Shown here piece by piece: positions 8,343-17,538 of a DNA stretch of 64,000 nucleotides. Within the stretch, counting starts at the first letter, position 1, and each line of letters begins with the position of its first letter. The notes under the pieces were generated by a model. The model did no database searches. It had not been told where the DNA came from and worked only from the letters and a program-made list of their open reading frames with translations. The position numbers and the translations under genes were made by a program. Source of the DNA: an uncultured Pleomorphomonas sp. (lineage in GTDB: Bacteria > Pseudomonadota > Alphaproteobacteria > Rhizobiales > Pleomorphomonadaceae); the NCBI GenBank assembly GCA_937868725.1, contig CALMMQ010000045.1:1-64000 (forward strand), read 5' to 3'.

Positions 8343-9410
8343 TCAGACGGCCCGCATCAGGATGGGATCGGCGGCGGGCGCCGGCGCGTACTTTCGGGTG
8401 AGCAGATCGAGGGTGGCCGGCGGCACCAGCCGGTCGATGGCCTCCATGGAGCCGGCCTTGAGCAGACGCCGGACCTCGGAGGCGGAAATCGGCGTGCCCG
8501 CCGTCTCGACACGGGGAATCTCGACCACGGCAACGGGCGGAGCCCCCGACAGGTCGGCCTGCAGCCAGTACTTCATGTCGGCGTTGTACTTGCGCGTCGT
8601 CGGGCAGAACGGTTCGGTGCCGACGAAACGATGGGTGATGCCGAGGGCGGGAGCGATGAACTCGCGGAAGATCAGCAGGTCGACGGCGGTGCAGCAATCG
8701 CCGACCACGCCCTTGTCCTTGAAGAAGTAGCTCGAGAACGTGGCGCGCGACACCATGTAGGGCGAGCCGTGGTGCAGCGTCAGACGCGGCAGATGGCCGA
8801 TGCCCGCCGATACCAGGGCGTAGCGATCGGCGTAGGAAAAGAACGACACGTCCTCGGCGACGACGAAAACGTGCAGCCAGTCGCAATGTGCGAGCGCCTG
8901 GTGGACGAGGTATTCGTGGCCGTGGGTGAACGGGTTGGCGTTCATGACGATGGCGCCGATGCGTTCGCCATCGTGGCGCTTGGCCTTGAGGCGGTTGCAA
9001 TAGGCGCGGATGCCGATGGGCGTGTTCTCCATCACCGTGACGAGGCCGGGGACCTCGACAATGGGATAGAAGCCGCAGCCGGCAAAGAAGGCGATGTTGT
9101 TGGGGCGGGTGTAGAGAAACAGGTGGGCGTGGCCGCGCTCGTAGGCGAGATGGACCACCTCGCTCACGACCTTGAGGCTGATGCTCTCGCCCCGGCAGAG
9201 CGGGTCGGTGGCGACGCACTTGACGATGTTGGCCTCAAGGCCGGCGCAAGCCAGCAGGCGGCGCCCCCGGCGGCAGACGACGAAGGTGTCGACGCCCTCT
9301 TCCATGGTCAGGCCGCACTTGGCCAAGAGCTGGACGATCTCCTCTCGTTCGCCGGGCTGGCGCGACAGCTCGATCGTCTCGAATGCCAGCTCTTCGCATT
9401 CCTCACCCAT
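8343..9410 (-). CDS. citC: [Citrate (pro-3S)-lyase] ligase
   Basis: A 355-residue CitC. It uses ATP and acetate to acetylate the thiol of the CitD prosthetic group and so activates the enzyme. The N-terminal part is GNAT-like (LACAGLEANIVKCVATDP, YTRPNNIAFFAGCGF). The C-terminal part is a nucleotidyltransferase with the MNANPFTHGHEYLV motif and ISASEVRRLLK near the end. I chose ATG 9410, which has GAGGAA upstream and gives the family length. A longer frame to 9467 adds unlike residues. The gene lies 95 bases downstream of citS. Confidence 0.93.
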   Translation of the reverse strand: MGEECEELAFETIELSRQPGEREEIVQLLAKCGLTMEEGVDTFVVCRRGRRLLACAGLEANIVKCVATDPLCRGESISLKVVSEVVHLAYERGHAHLFLYTRPNNIAFFAGCGFYPIVEVPGLVTVMENTPIGIRAYCNRLKAKRHDGERIGAIVMNANPFTHGHEYLVHQALAHCDWLHVFVVAEDVSFFSYADRYALVSAGIGHLPRLTLHHGSPYMVSRATFSSYFFKDKGVVGDCCTAVDLLIFREFIAPALGITHRFVGTEPFCPTTRKYNADMKYWLQADLSGAPPVAVVEIPRVETAGTPISASEVRRLLKAGSMEAIDRLVPPATLDLLTRKYAPAPAADPILMRAV

Positions 9411-9450
9411 GGCGGGGTTCCTCGCAGGCTCGGTCCTGAAACGGCTTGGT

Positions 9451-9490
9451 ACGGGCAGGCGCGCCACCCGCTTGCGAGAGGCGCGCCCGT
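9451..9490 (-). other. Possible intercistronic hairpin, citS to citC
   Basis: In the 95-base gap between citS and citC, ACGGG at 9451-9455 and CGCGCC at 9460-9465 can pair with GGCGCGCCCGT at 9480-9490, leaving a 4-base bulge. There is no T-run. It could stabilise or attenuate the transcript. Its function is speculative. Confidence 0.3.
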
Positions 9491-9505
9491 CGATGGCGGG
9501 GTTGA

Positions 9506-10858
9506 TTAGGTGAGGTGGGCCAGGAAGATCAGCGTCAGCGTGACGGTGATGGCACCACCGATGCGGGTGGCGATCTGGGCGAAGGGCATCAGCACCATGC
9601 GGTTGGCAGCGGTGAGGATGGCGACGTCACCGGTGCCGCCCTGGCCGGAATGGCAGGCGTTGATGATGGCCGATTCGATCGGGTACATGCCGATGCGGCG
9701 GCCGGTCAGGAAGCCCACACCCATCAGCGTCGCCACCGTCGAGACGATGATGACGAGGTTGGCGACATTGAAGGCTTCCATCAGCTTGTCCCACGGCGTC
9801 ATCGACACGCCGATGGCGAACAGCAGCGGGTAGGTGACGGCGATCTGGAAGAACTTGTAGACGGCGGCACCACCCTGCTGCAGCTTGGGCGAAATGGCCC
9901 GGGTCAGTTTCATGGCCACGGCGATGAACAGCATGGCGACGGGGGCCGGCAGGCCGGTGACCTTGAAAGTGACGGTCCCGAGCAGGTAGATGGTGATGGC
10001 GGTCAGCCAGCCGGCGGCGACGGTGCCAACGTCGGCGATGCCGGCGGCCTTCTGCTCGGTCGGGTTGATGTCGTTGGCCACGCCCGGCTGCAGCTGGCCT
10101 TCACCGGTCAGGTGCGGGTAACGCTTGCCGATGTAGTTGAGCGTGCCGGACAGCAGGATGGCGGTGAGGCTGCCGAGCATGACGGCGGGCAGCACGGTGG
10201 CGAACATGTGGCCCTGATCGGCGGTGAGGATTTCCGAATAGCCGATGGACAGCGGGATGGCGCCTTCGCCGACGCCGCCGGCCATGATCGGCACGACGAT
10301 GAAGAAGAAGGTGTCGTAGGCGGTCTTGCCCATCAGCATGCCGACCAGCGTGCCGACGACGCCGGCAGCGACCGAACCGATGGCCAGCGGCACGAAGATC
10401 TTGAAGAAGCCCTTGATCAGCACGTTGCGGTCCATGCCGAAGATCGAGCCGACGATGATCGCCGAGATGAACAGGTAGAGGAACTGCGAGTTCTTGGTGA
10501 ACTCGCCGGTGACGCGCACCACTTCGGCCGGCAGCAGGTTGTAGAAGGCGAGCGCCGAGGGAATGAAGGTGGCGAAGATGGCGGCGGCGCCGACATTCTT
10601 GAGAATCGGCGTGCGCTTGCCGAGCTCGGCGCAGGTGAAGCCGAAGATCGCCAGCATGGGAATGACGTAGAGGAGATTGCCCGGCAGTTTGTCGGAGGTG
10701 AGGAGCGTGTAGATCAGCACGCCGACGAAGGCGACATACACCGGCAGCGGCACGATGCCGATGCGGAAATCCATGATCTTCCACCAGCCGTAGGGCCAGA
10801 AGGCGGTGCGTTCCTTGGCGATCGTCGCGTCGACGATCGGGTTCTCTATCGTGGTCAT
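9506..10858 (-). CDS. citS: CitS-type 2-hydroxycarboxylate/citrate:cation symporter
   Basis: A 450-residue inner-membrane transporter of the 2-hydroxycarboxylate transporter (2HCT) family, which includes the Na+/citrate carrier CitS. Both re-entrant-loop GGxG motifs are present: MAGGVGEGAIPLS in the first half and GQGGTGDVAIL in the second. Many hydrophobic segments are visible. ATG 10858 has AGGAGG ten bases upstream. The 36 extra residues of a longer frame are Arg-rich and unlikely. As first gene of the operon it would supply citrate to the lyase. Malate or citrate/lactate exchange (MleP, CitP) are family alternatives, but the lyase context favours citrate. Confidence 0.92.
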   Translation of the reverse strand: MTTIENPIVDATIAKERTAFWPYGWWKIMDFRIGIVPLPVYVAFVGVLIYTLLTSDKLPGNLLYVIPMLAIFGFTCAELGKRTPILKNVGAAAIFATFIPSALAFYNLLPAEVVRVTGEFTKNSQFLYLFISAIIVGSIFGMDRNVLIKGFFKIFVPLAIGSVAAGVVGTLVGMLMGKTAYDTFFFIVVPIMAGGVGEGAIPLSIGYSEILTADQGHMFATVLPAVMLGSLTAILLSGTLNYIGKRYPHLTGEGQLQPGVANDINPTEQKAAGIADVGTVAAGWLTAITIYLLGTVTFKVTGLPAPVAMLFIAVAMKLTRAISPKLQQGGAAVYKFFQIAVTYPLLFAIGVSMTPWDKLMEAFNVANLVIIVSTVATLMGVGFLTGRRIGMYPIESAIINACHSGQGGTGDVAILTAANRMVLMPFAQIATRIGGAITVTLTLIFLAHLT

Positions 10859-11449
10859 GGGGCAGACTCCTCCTGCTGTTTCAGTGAGGTCCGCCCGCCC
10901 TCGTCCTCCGTACCGCGCAAGACTCTCCCGTCCCGGGACGCGACCCAGGCGGAGAAACAACGCCAAGACATTGATCTTGCAGAACAGGACCTCAGCACCG
11001 TTCCGGATGTCGGACGGCGTTAGCCCTGCACGGTTCGCCCTGGAAAGGCAGTCAGACCGTTCGCTTCAACCCTTTGGAATACCGGTTCATTGGCAGACGG
11101 AGCGACCGAAGCCCCTGCGTTTGCCGGACGGTGGCCAAACTAGCGCCCAGTTCTGTCATCGCGCTGTCACCGACGCCGGCAAACCATATGTAGTAAACCG
11201 GTCAGGCCGGCGCGCAGCGAGCAACCGGCGCGTCCTGGACCTGCGCCAGGCGCCACGGCCCGCCGGGCGATCCACGGTGCCGGTCGCGGCTCAAGAGCGT
11301 TTTCCGACCTGATGGAAGCATCAGGTCGATGAGAAATCGCTCCAGATTCAATAAGTTGAGCAGCCGCTTGTCGATCATGTTGTTTCAACATGATCGGCGG
11401 ATGCTCTAGAAGGTGGCTATGACGGCGTGGTCGTCCCGCTTGGGGAGGG
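10859..11449. other. Intergenic region upstream of the citrate operon
   Basis: About 590 bases with no convincing gene. It must hold the citS promoter (minus strand), and its right part holds one copy of the dispersed palindromic repeat (11296-11410). A TTGAT half-site at 10971-10975 lacks the second half of an FNR box. I see no other confident operator. Confidence 0.5.
11296..11410 (-). repeat. Dispersed palindromic repeat, copy A (115 bp)
   Basis: Its reverse complement aligns over its full 115-bp length with 32609-32723, starting TCTAGAGCATCCGCCGATCA. It contains two stem-loops: TCGATCATGTTG/CAACATGATCG-type arms around 11371-11395, and CGACCTGAT/ATCAGGTCG at 11305-11328. It lies between moaA and the citrate operon. 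Confidence 0.8.
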
Positions 11450-12448
11450 TCAGCCGCCCAGCACCGACATGCAGCGCTTGAGGGCCGGCTCGTCGCCGGG
11501 CGTGGTGCCAAACTCGTGCGACTGAGGCTTGGCAGCAATGGCCTGACGGATGGCGGTCTCGAGGCTGCCCATCGGGCGCGGACTGCGCAGGATGGCGCGG
11601 AAGTCGGTGTAGTCCTCATGGCCGAGGCAGGTGTAGAGGGCACCGGTGGCGCTGAGGCGGACGCGGTTGCAGCCCGCGCAGAAACACTGGCTGAGCGCGG
11701 TGATGAAGCCGACGCGGCCGCCGGTCTCGGCGATGCGGGCGTAGCGGGCCGGACCGCCGGTGGTCTCGTCGGTATCGACCAGCGTCCAGCGCCGGCCGAT
11801 CAGCTGGCGGAGTTCGGACAACGGCAGGTAGTGATCGGCGCGGCTGGTTCTGATCTCGCCGAGCGGCATGGTCTCGATGAACGTCAGATCCATGCCCCGC
11901 TCCTGGGCATAGGCGATGAGCGCTTCGGCGTCGTCCTCGATGCAGCCTTTCTGCGCCACGGCGTTGAGCTTGATGGCCAGCCCCGCCTGCTGCGCCGCCG
12001 CGATGCCGGCCAGCACGTCGTTGATGTCGCCGCCACTGGTGATGGCCGCGAAGCGCTCCGGGTTGAGCGTGTCGAGGGAGACGTTGAGGCGGCGCACGCC
12101 GCAGTCGGCGAGGCCGCGGGCAAAGCGCTTCAGCAGGATGCCGTTGGTGGTCAGGCACAGTTCATCGAGGGCGCCGGTGGCGAGATGGCGCGACAGGGCG
12201 CGCACCAGTTCCATCACGCCCTTGCGCACCAGCGGCTCGCCGCCGGTGATGCGCACCTTGCGCACACCGCAGGCAATGAACGACGACGTCAGCTGATCGA
12301 GTTCCTCGATGGTCAGAACATCACGACGGGGAGAGAACGTCACCTCGCCGGTCATGCAGTAGCTGCAGCGGAGATTGCAGCGATCGGTCACCGACAGACG
12401 AAGGTAGTCGATCGTGCGGCCAAAGCCATCGACGAGTTGCTGCGACAT
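11450..12448 (-). CDS. moaA: GTP 3',8-cyclase (molybdenum cofactor)
   Basis: A 332-residue radical-SAM enzyme for the first step of molybdenum-cofactor synthesis, converting GTP to 3',8-cyclo-GTP with MoaC downstream. The N-terminal cluster motif is CNLRCSYC (Cys24, Cys28, Cys31). RITGGEPLVRKG and LTTNG follow, and the C-terminal cluster is in QCFCAGCNRVRLSATG with a later Cys (YTCLG). The protein ends in the essential double glycine (SVLGG). ATG 12448 has GGAG upstream; the extra 17 codons of a longer frame are not family-like. It stands alone here, without moaC or moaE. Molybdenum cofactor would serve anaerobic enzymes such as nitrate reductase. Confidence 0.95.
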   Translation of the reverse strand: MSQQLVDGFGRTIDYLRLSVTDRCNLRCSYCMTGEVTFSPRRDVLTIEELDQLTSSFIACGVRKVRITGGEPLVRKGVMELVRALSRHLATGALDELCLTTNGILLKRFARGLADCGVRRLNVSLDTLNPERFAAITSGGDINDVLAGIAAAQQAGLAIKLNAVAQKGCIEDDAEALIAYAQERGMDLTFIETMPLGEIRTSRADHYLPLSELRQLIGRRWTLVDTDETTGGPARYARIAETGGRVGFITALSQCFCAGCNRVRLSATGALYTCLGHEDYTDFRAILRSPRPMGSLETAIRQAIAAKPQSHEFGTTPGDEPALKRCMSVLGG

Positions 12449-13122
12449 GATCAGAGACTCCGACTTTCTCGACGCTGACCGCCAGCCTGAGCCGCGCACA
12501 GGCGGGCGATGGTTACTGCAACCTCATGGGAAAGGACGATTCCCAGGTAAAATTGTCCCGGATCACTATCGACCAAAGACAAATTGACGGGCAAAAGTGT
12601 CGCATCTTGCAACATGTCGCGCTTTGCACCAACTTACACGGACAACCGAAGGCATTCAGATAGCCGTTGCATACCTTCAATCGATTTTCTGCGTCCTCAT
12701 ATAGATCGTTCTCTCAAGTGTTTTACATGACACAAATCAATGTTGCGCTTTATACATCCCTTCGTCTAAGACAACGAAGACGGATCCGTTGAGTAGCCCG
12801 TGCCGTCACCACTTTTTCGTTATATATTTTTATATATAGCGCCTTGATCTTGGCGCTACACAACCGTCGGCGCCGTCATTTCTCGCCATGGCTTTGCCCA
12901 GCCCAGTCCGCCCATGCCCGGCCGCATGGCGGCGAGTTGGCATAAAGCCGAAGGGACAAATAAAGGTTCTGTTAAGTCGTCCTCGTGAAAATAGACAAGG
13001 GTATCTACTCGTCAAAGTGAATCATTGCCGCTGATAACAAATACAGATCGACGGCCGAATTTTTGATTTTGACCTACCAGGATCCAAACCGACTGAGCTC
13101 GGGGGAGGAAGTGGGGAACGAC
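12449..13122. other. AT-richer intergenic region between moaA and a chemoreceptor gene
   Basis: About 670 bases, clearly more AT-rich than its surroundings (for example TATATATTTTTATATATAGC at 12821-12840). It must contain the divergent promoters of moaA and the receptor. A 61-codon open frame at 12830-13015 on the minus strand has no ribosome-binding site or recognisable pattern and I do not call it a gene. Confidence 0.5.
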
Positions 13123-15354
13123 ATGTCCATTCGCGGAAAATTATCTATTGTCGTCTTGTTGTTACTGCTGCCGCTGGGAATGATGACTGGATTGTTCATC
13201 AATCAAAGCCAGAAGGACATGTCCTTCGCCCAAGCGGAGATCACGGGCATCAGCTGGATGCGCCTGACCTGGTCGTCGCTGACGGCCTGGGCCAACAATC
13301 CCGCCAGCGCCGACGATACCGTCCTCAAGGACGCCAAGACGCTGGCCACGCCGGACCTGCCGACCTCGGTGCGCGAGGCGGCCGGCGCCCTCGCTCTGTC
13401 CGGCAAGCTGCCGTCGGAAGCGGGCGCTCTGTTCCGTGACCTCGCCAATGCCGTCGGCAACGACAGCAATCTGCTCCTCGATCCCGATGTCGACAGCTAC
13501 TACGTCATGAACGTCATCGTGACGAACATGCCCGACCTTCTGAGCCGCACCGCCGAGCTTGACATGCTGGCCCGCAACCTCGCCAGCCAGCCGACCCTCA
13601 GCGAAGATTCGCGGGCCACCTTCATCATGGGCCTTGGCCAGATTCGCGCCGATCTCGACTCCATCCGCTCGGCGATCGCCGTCGCTGCCAAGAACAATCC
13701 CGATGGCACCGTGTCGGACACGCTGTCGGCGGCCACCTCGCGCCTGGCCACCAGCGCCGCCGCCTTCAACGCCGTGGTGCGGCAGATGGCCGTGGCCATG
13801 CGTGACGACACCAGCCGCAAGGCCATCGACCTCAACAAGCTCTCGGAGGCCCGCAAGGTGCTGGTCATTGCCTCCGATCGCTACTGGAAAGCCGCCGCCG
13901 ACGAGCTCGAACACCTGCTTGGGCTGCGTCTTGCCGGCTTCTGGCTGCGTGTCGAGCTGATGCTTGGCTTGGCGCTCGGCGTCACCGTTCTGGCGCTGGC
14001 GACGGCGGTGCTGCTGTCGCGGTCGATCGTGCGCTCCATCGCCAGCCTCGACAGCCACATCCGCGAGCTGGGCGACGCCGACATCAACGCCGCGCTGGCG
14101 GAGGCCCGCCGCAGCGACGAAGTCGGCCAGTTGGCCCGTGCCGTCGCCTATTTCCGCGACCGGACCATCGACAAGCTCAACGAGGCCAACTCGGAAGAGC
14201 ATCGCCGCGAGATCATCCAGAACGAACGCAAGGCGCTGGCCGGCGTCGCCGACCGGCTCAGGGTGTCGGTGAATTCGGTGGTCAACGCCATCGAAGAACT
14301 GACGCGGAACGTCGGCGTCGCCATCGACACCGTCGCCACCAACGCCACCACGACGTGCAGCGAGCTCGATCAGTCGCTGTCCCGACTCGACGCGACCAAC
14401 AACGACATGAACGTCGTCGTCTCGGCCGTGACGGAGCTGGCGTCATCGGTGTCGGAAATTGCCCAGCAGACAGCCGCCTCGGCCCAGGGCGCGGCCACCG
14501 CCCGCTCGCAATCGGAAGGCGCCAAGGCGCTCGGCATCCGCCTGTCGGAAGCCTCCGAGCGCATCGGTCAGGTGACGACGCTGATCTCGACCATTGCCCA
14601 GCAAACCAATCTCCTCGCCCTCAACGCCACCATCGAGGCGGCGCGGGCGGGCGACGCCGGCAAGGGCTTCGCGGTCGTGGCTGCCGAGGTCAAGCAGCTG
14701 GCCAACCAGACGGCCAGCGCCACCGAGGAAATCGCCCGGCAGGTCGAAGACATCCGCAACGCCGCCCACGAGGTGACGTCGTCGCTCGGCCAGATTACCG
14801 GTTCCATCGAGCACATGTCGACGATGAGCGCCACCATCGCCGGCGCCGTCGAGCAGCAGAGCGCCGCCACGGCGGAGATCAACGCCAGCCTCGAACGCTC
14901 CACTTCAGCCAACCGCGAAGTTGTGGTCAGCCTCAACCGGCTACCGACACTGGCCAGCGGCACCGAGCAGGCGGCCGGCCGATTGGCCGACATGAGCGTG
15001 ACGCTGGCCGACCAGGTCCAGAGCCTGGAGCGCGAAGTCGACGCGCTGGTGCGCGACCTGACCGATCAGCGCCACTACGTCCGCAAGGAAGCCGACATCG
15101 TCCTGACGCTGGACTTCGCCGACGGCAGCCAGCGGCCGCTGCGCCTGCACGACGCCTCGCGGGCCGGCATGCGCTTCACCCAGGCCGCCGGCATCCTCCC
15201 CGGTGCCGAGTGCCGCGTCAACCATCCGCGGCTGGGTCAGCTGCCGGTCAAGGTCATCTGGAGCAACGACGAGGTGATGGGCGTGCAGATGCTCGGGCGG
15301 CTGCTGAGCGACGACGAAGTGGACATGCTGGTGGGCGAACGCCTCGCAGCCTGA
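13123..15354 (+). CDS. Methyl-accepting chemotaxis protein with C-terminal PilZ domain
   Basis: A 743-residue transducer. TM1 lies at about 7-27. A helical periplasmic sensor of about 250 residues follows, then TM2 ([20 protein letters not shown]), a HAMP domain, and the cytoplasmic signalling domain with the tip [21 protein letters not shown]. Residues about 650-743 form a PilZ domain with both c-di-GMP-binding motifs: RHYVR (RxxxR) and DASRAG (DxSxxG). This would let c-di-GMP modulate the receptor. ATG 13123 follows GGGGAGGAA and starts the signal-anchor [11 protein letters not shown]; the longer frame from 13063 adds a non-membrane leader. The gene stands alone. There is no CheR-docking pentapeptide at the end. 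The ligand is unknown. Confidence 0.92.
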   Translation: MSIRGKLSIVVLLLLLPLGMMTGLFINQSQKDMSFAQAEITGISWMRLTWSSLTAWANNPASADDTVLKDAKTLATPDLPTSVREAAGALALSGKLPSEAGALFRDLANAVGNDSNLLLDPDVDSYYVMNVIVTNMPDLLSRTAELDMLARNLASQPTLSEDSRATFIMGLGQIRADLDSIRSAIAVAAKNNPDGTVSDTLSAATSRLATSAAAFNAVVRQMAVAMRDDTSRKAIDLNKLSEARKVLVIASDRYWKAAADELEHLLGLRLAGFWLRVELMLGLALGVTVLALATAVLLSRSIVRSIASLDSHIRELGDADINAALAEARRSDEVGQLARAVAYFRDRTIDKLNEANSEEHRREIIQNERKALAGVADRLRVSVNSVVNAIEELTRNVGVAIDTVATNATTTCSELDQSLSRLDATNNDMNVVVSAVTELASSVSEIAQQTAASAQGAATARSQSEGAKALGIRLSEASERIGQVTTLISTIAQQTNLLALNATIEAARAGDAGKGFAVVAAEVKQLANQTASATEEIARQVEDIRNAAHEVTSSLGQITGSIEHMSTMSATIAGAVEQQSAATAEINASLERSTSANREVVVSLNRLPTLASGTEQAAGRLADMSVTLADQVQSLEREVDALVRDLTDQRHYVRKEADIVLTLDFADGSQRPLRLHDASRAGMRFTQAAGILPGAECRVNHPRLGQLPVKVIWSNDEVMGVQMLGRLLSDDEVDMLVGERLAA

Positions 15355-15380
15355 TCGGCGGCGCCCGCCGTCGCCACGAG

Positions 15381-15408
15381 GGGCCGGCTTGACTTGCCGG
15401 CCCTTTTT
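15381..15408 (+). terminator. Rho-independent terminator after the PilZ chemoreceptor
   Basis: GGGCCGGC (15381-15388) pairs with GCCGGCCC (15396-15403) around a 7-base loop and is followed by TTTTT. It lies 27 bases after the receptor stop codon. Confidence 0.88.
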
Positions 15409-15497
15409 GCATGGCATGGGCGGCCGCCCCGCACGGGGCCGTATAGATTAGCGGCGGCGCGGCATCCGCGTGGTGCCGAAACGTGAGGAGCCTTCAC

Positions 15498-15809
15498 ATG
15501 GTCTTGCTGGAATTTGCCATGTATCCCGTCGGCCAAGGCGAAAGCCTCAGCCCCTATGTCGCCCGCTCGCTCGACATCATCGACAAGAGCGGCGTTGCCT
15601 ATCAGCTGACGCCGATGGGCACGATCCTGGAGGGGGAGTGGGCCGAGGTGATGGCGGTGGTCACCGCCTGTTTCGAGGCCATGCGCGCCGATTGCCCGCG
15701 GGTCGAGGTGGCGCTCAAGGTCGACTATCGGGCCGGCGACGGCAGCCGCCTCGCCGCCAAGATCGCCTCGGTCGAAGACAAGCTCGGCCGCAAGCTGTCG
15801 ACCGGCTGA
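15498..15809 (+). CDS. MTH1187/YqgV-type thiamine-binding protein (UPF0045)
   Basis: A 103-residue member of the MTH1187/YkoF-like family. The typical start VLLEFAMYPVGQGESLSPYVARSLDIID and the central QLTPMGTILEGEW region are present. Characterised relatives bind thiamine or hydroxymethylpyrimidine and form tetramers. I chose ATG 15498 because GAGGAG lies seven bases upstream; the GTG at 15483 lies inside that site. It lies between a terminator and the convergent DUF3563 gene, so it is probably monocistronic. Confidence 0.85.
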   Translation: MVLLEFAMYPVGQGESLSPYVARSLDIIDKSGVAYQLTPMGTILEGEWAEVMAVVTACFEAMRADCPRVEVALKVDYRAGDGSRLAAKIASVEDKLGRKLSTG

Positions 15810-15897
15810 TCGCGCCGCCCGGATACGACAAAGCGCCCGATCCGGTCAGGATATCGAGCGCTCGACGTCGTTGCGGTCTGGCCGGTGCCAGCGGCTT

Positions 15898-16056
15898 TCA
15901 GAAGCCGAAGGGCCGGTTGCGGCCGCCGAGAGCGAGGTTGCGCTCGCGGGCTTCCAGGTCGTAACGGTCGCCGGCTTCGTTGAGGTAGGCCATGTCACGC
16001 TCGGCGGCGGTGGGGGTGCGGAGGAGCTTGGCGGTACGCTTCAGGGTGGCGAACAT
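15898..16056 (-). CDS. DUF3563 family miniprotein
   Basis: A 52-residue protein. It begins MFATLKRTAKLL, continues TPTAAERDMAYLNEAGDRYD and ends LEARERNLALGGRNRPFGF. The core AYLNEAGDRYDLEARER matches the small DUF3563 proteins of alpha- and betaproteobacteria, whose function is unknown. AAAGGAAG lies six bases before the ATG, an excellent ribosome-binding site. It is soluble and helical in appearance. It is convergent with the thiamine-binding gene. Confidence 0.8.
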   Translation of the reverse strand: MFATLKRTAKLLRTPTAAERDMAYLNEAGDRYDLEARERNLALGGRNRPFGF

Positions 16057-16191
16057 CTTGATCTTCCTTTCGTGACCGGAGGTTTCCGGCCTCTTTCTCT
16101 CATTTCTTTCGACGCCCTAAATATAGTCGAACGCACCGCCATCGCCAAATCGCATCTTCTGAACGTCGCTTTCAGTTTTTCTGTAGGTCAT

Positions 16192-17286
16192 TTACCGCCG
16201 GTGCTGCGTCCACATCACCTCGCGGGCGATGTCGTCGAGCGGCAGCACCCGGTCGACGCCACCCCGGGCGATCGCCTCCTTGGGCATGCCGAACACCACG
16301 CAGCTCTCCTCGTCCTGGGCGATGTTGAAGGCGCCGGCCTCTTTCATCTCCAGCATGCCGCGGGCGCCATCGTCGCCCATGCCCGTCAGGATGACGCCGA
16401 CGGCATTGGGGCCGGCGGCCCGGGCCGTCGAACGGAACAGTACATCGACCGACGGCCGGTGGCGCGACACCAGCGGACCGTCGCGCACCGACACGAAATA
16501 GCGGGCGCCGGTGCGCTCGAGCAGCAGGTGGCGGCCGCCCGGAGCGATCAGCACGTGGCCGCGCAGCACGGGATCGCCGTCCTCGGCCTCCTTGACCGAC
16601 ACCTCGCACAGGCCGTCGAGGCGCTTGGCGAAGGCGGCGGTGAACTTTTCCGGCATGTGCTGGACGATGACGATGCCCGGTGCGTTGGCCGGCAGCGCCA
16701 CGAGAAAGTCCTTGAGCGCCTCGGTGCCGCCGGTGGACGCACCGACCGAGATGACGATCTCCGTCGTCTTGGCCATGGCGTCGCCAGCGCGCGCCCGGGC
16801 CGGTGGCAGCATGGCATCGGCCGTCAGCTTGGGGGCGTGTTCGCTTGGCGCCGCCGACGCCGAGCGTGGCGACCGGCGCAGCCGCGCCTTGGCCGCGCTC
16901 TTGACGGTGTCGCAGATCATCAGCGCCTGTTCGGCCAAGTGGTCGGAGGCACCGATCTTCGGCTTGACGATGATGTCGACGGCGCCCGCTTCCAGGGCCT
17001 GCAGCAGCGTTTCCGAACCCTCCACCGTCAGCGACGAGCACATGACGACGGGAATGGGGTGCTGGGCCATCAGCTTGCGCAGGAAGGTGATGCCGTCCAT
17101 GCGCGGCATTTCCACGTCGAGGGTGATGACGTCCGGAATGTCCTCGCGCAGGCGGTTGGCCGCCACGTACGGGTCGGAGGCGACGCCGATCACCTCGATT
17201 TCCGGGTCCTGGCTCAGGAGGCCGGCCAAGGTCTGACGCACGCTGGCGGAATCGTCGATGATGAGAACGCGAACCTTCTTGCCCAT
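16192..17286 (-). CDS. cheB: Chemotaxis protein-glutamate methylesterase
   Basis: A 364-residue CheB. The receiver domain (about 1-120) has Asp57 ([12 protein letters not shown]) as phosphorylation site. The C-terminal methylesterase has the catalytic serine in [12 protein letters not shown], the His in QHMPEKFT and the Asp in [10 protein letters not shown]. It demethylates or deamidates receptor glutamates during adaptation. ATG 17286 ([16 protein letters not shown]) fits the family start. It is the last gene of the chemotaxis operon, about 250 bases after cheR. Confidence 0.96.
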   Translation of the reverse strand: MGKKVRVLIIDDSASVRQTLAGLLSQDPEIEVIGVASDPYVAANRLREDIPDVITLDVEMPRMDGITFLRKLMAQHPIPVVMCSSLTVEGSETLLQALEAGAVDIIVKPKIGASDHLAEQALMICDTVKSAAKARLRRSPRSASAAPSEHAPKLTADAMLPPARARAGDAMAKTTEIVISVGASTGGTEALKDFLVALPANAPGIVIVQHMPEKFTAAFAKRLDGLCEVSVKEAEDGDPVLRGHVLIAPGGRHLLLERTGARYFVSVRDGPLVSRHRPSVDVLFRSTARAAGPNAVGVILTGMGDDGARGMLEMKEAGAFNIAQDEESCVVFGMPKEAIARGGVDRVLPLDDIAREVMWTQHRR

Positions 17287-17538
17287 GGCCGGCGGTGCCT
17301 CCCCTGTGGATGAGCATCCCCGGTGGCCCCTGCCCGCCCGCGACCGGGCCCGGCGCAAACGCCGGCCAACGGCAAGGCCACCACCCCCTCGTCTCTCCGC
17401 TGGCGCCGCCGCGACTGTCTTCGGCCCGGCACCCTCGCCGGCCGCGACTCAAACCGCGGCGCTGCGCCACCACACTGCAGATACCGCGTCCAGGTTAACG
17501 CGGTTTCACCTTTGCCCTCATCCTTTCCGCCGTGACGG

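Noticed and set aside
7182..9509. A 775-codon open frame antisense to the cit genes, and many similar long antisense frames
   Set aside because: High G+C lowers the stop-codon frequency in antisense frames; composition is Gly/Asp/His-rich and no family pattern is visible, while the opposite strand has clear genes.
10971..10984. FNR-box candidate upstream of citS
   Set aside because: TTGAT is present but the second half-site ATCAA is absent at the required spacing.
12830..13015. 61-codon open frame in the AT-rich gap before the chemoreceptor
   Set aside because: No ribosome-binding site, no recognisable pattern, and the encoded sequence looks random.
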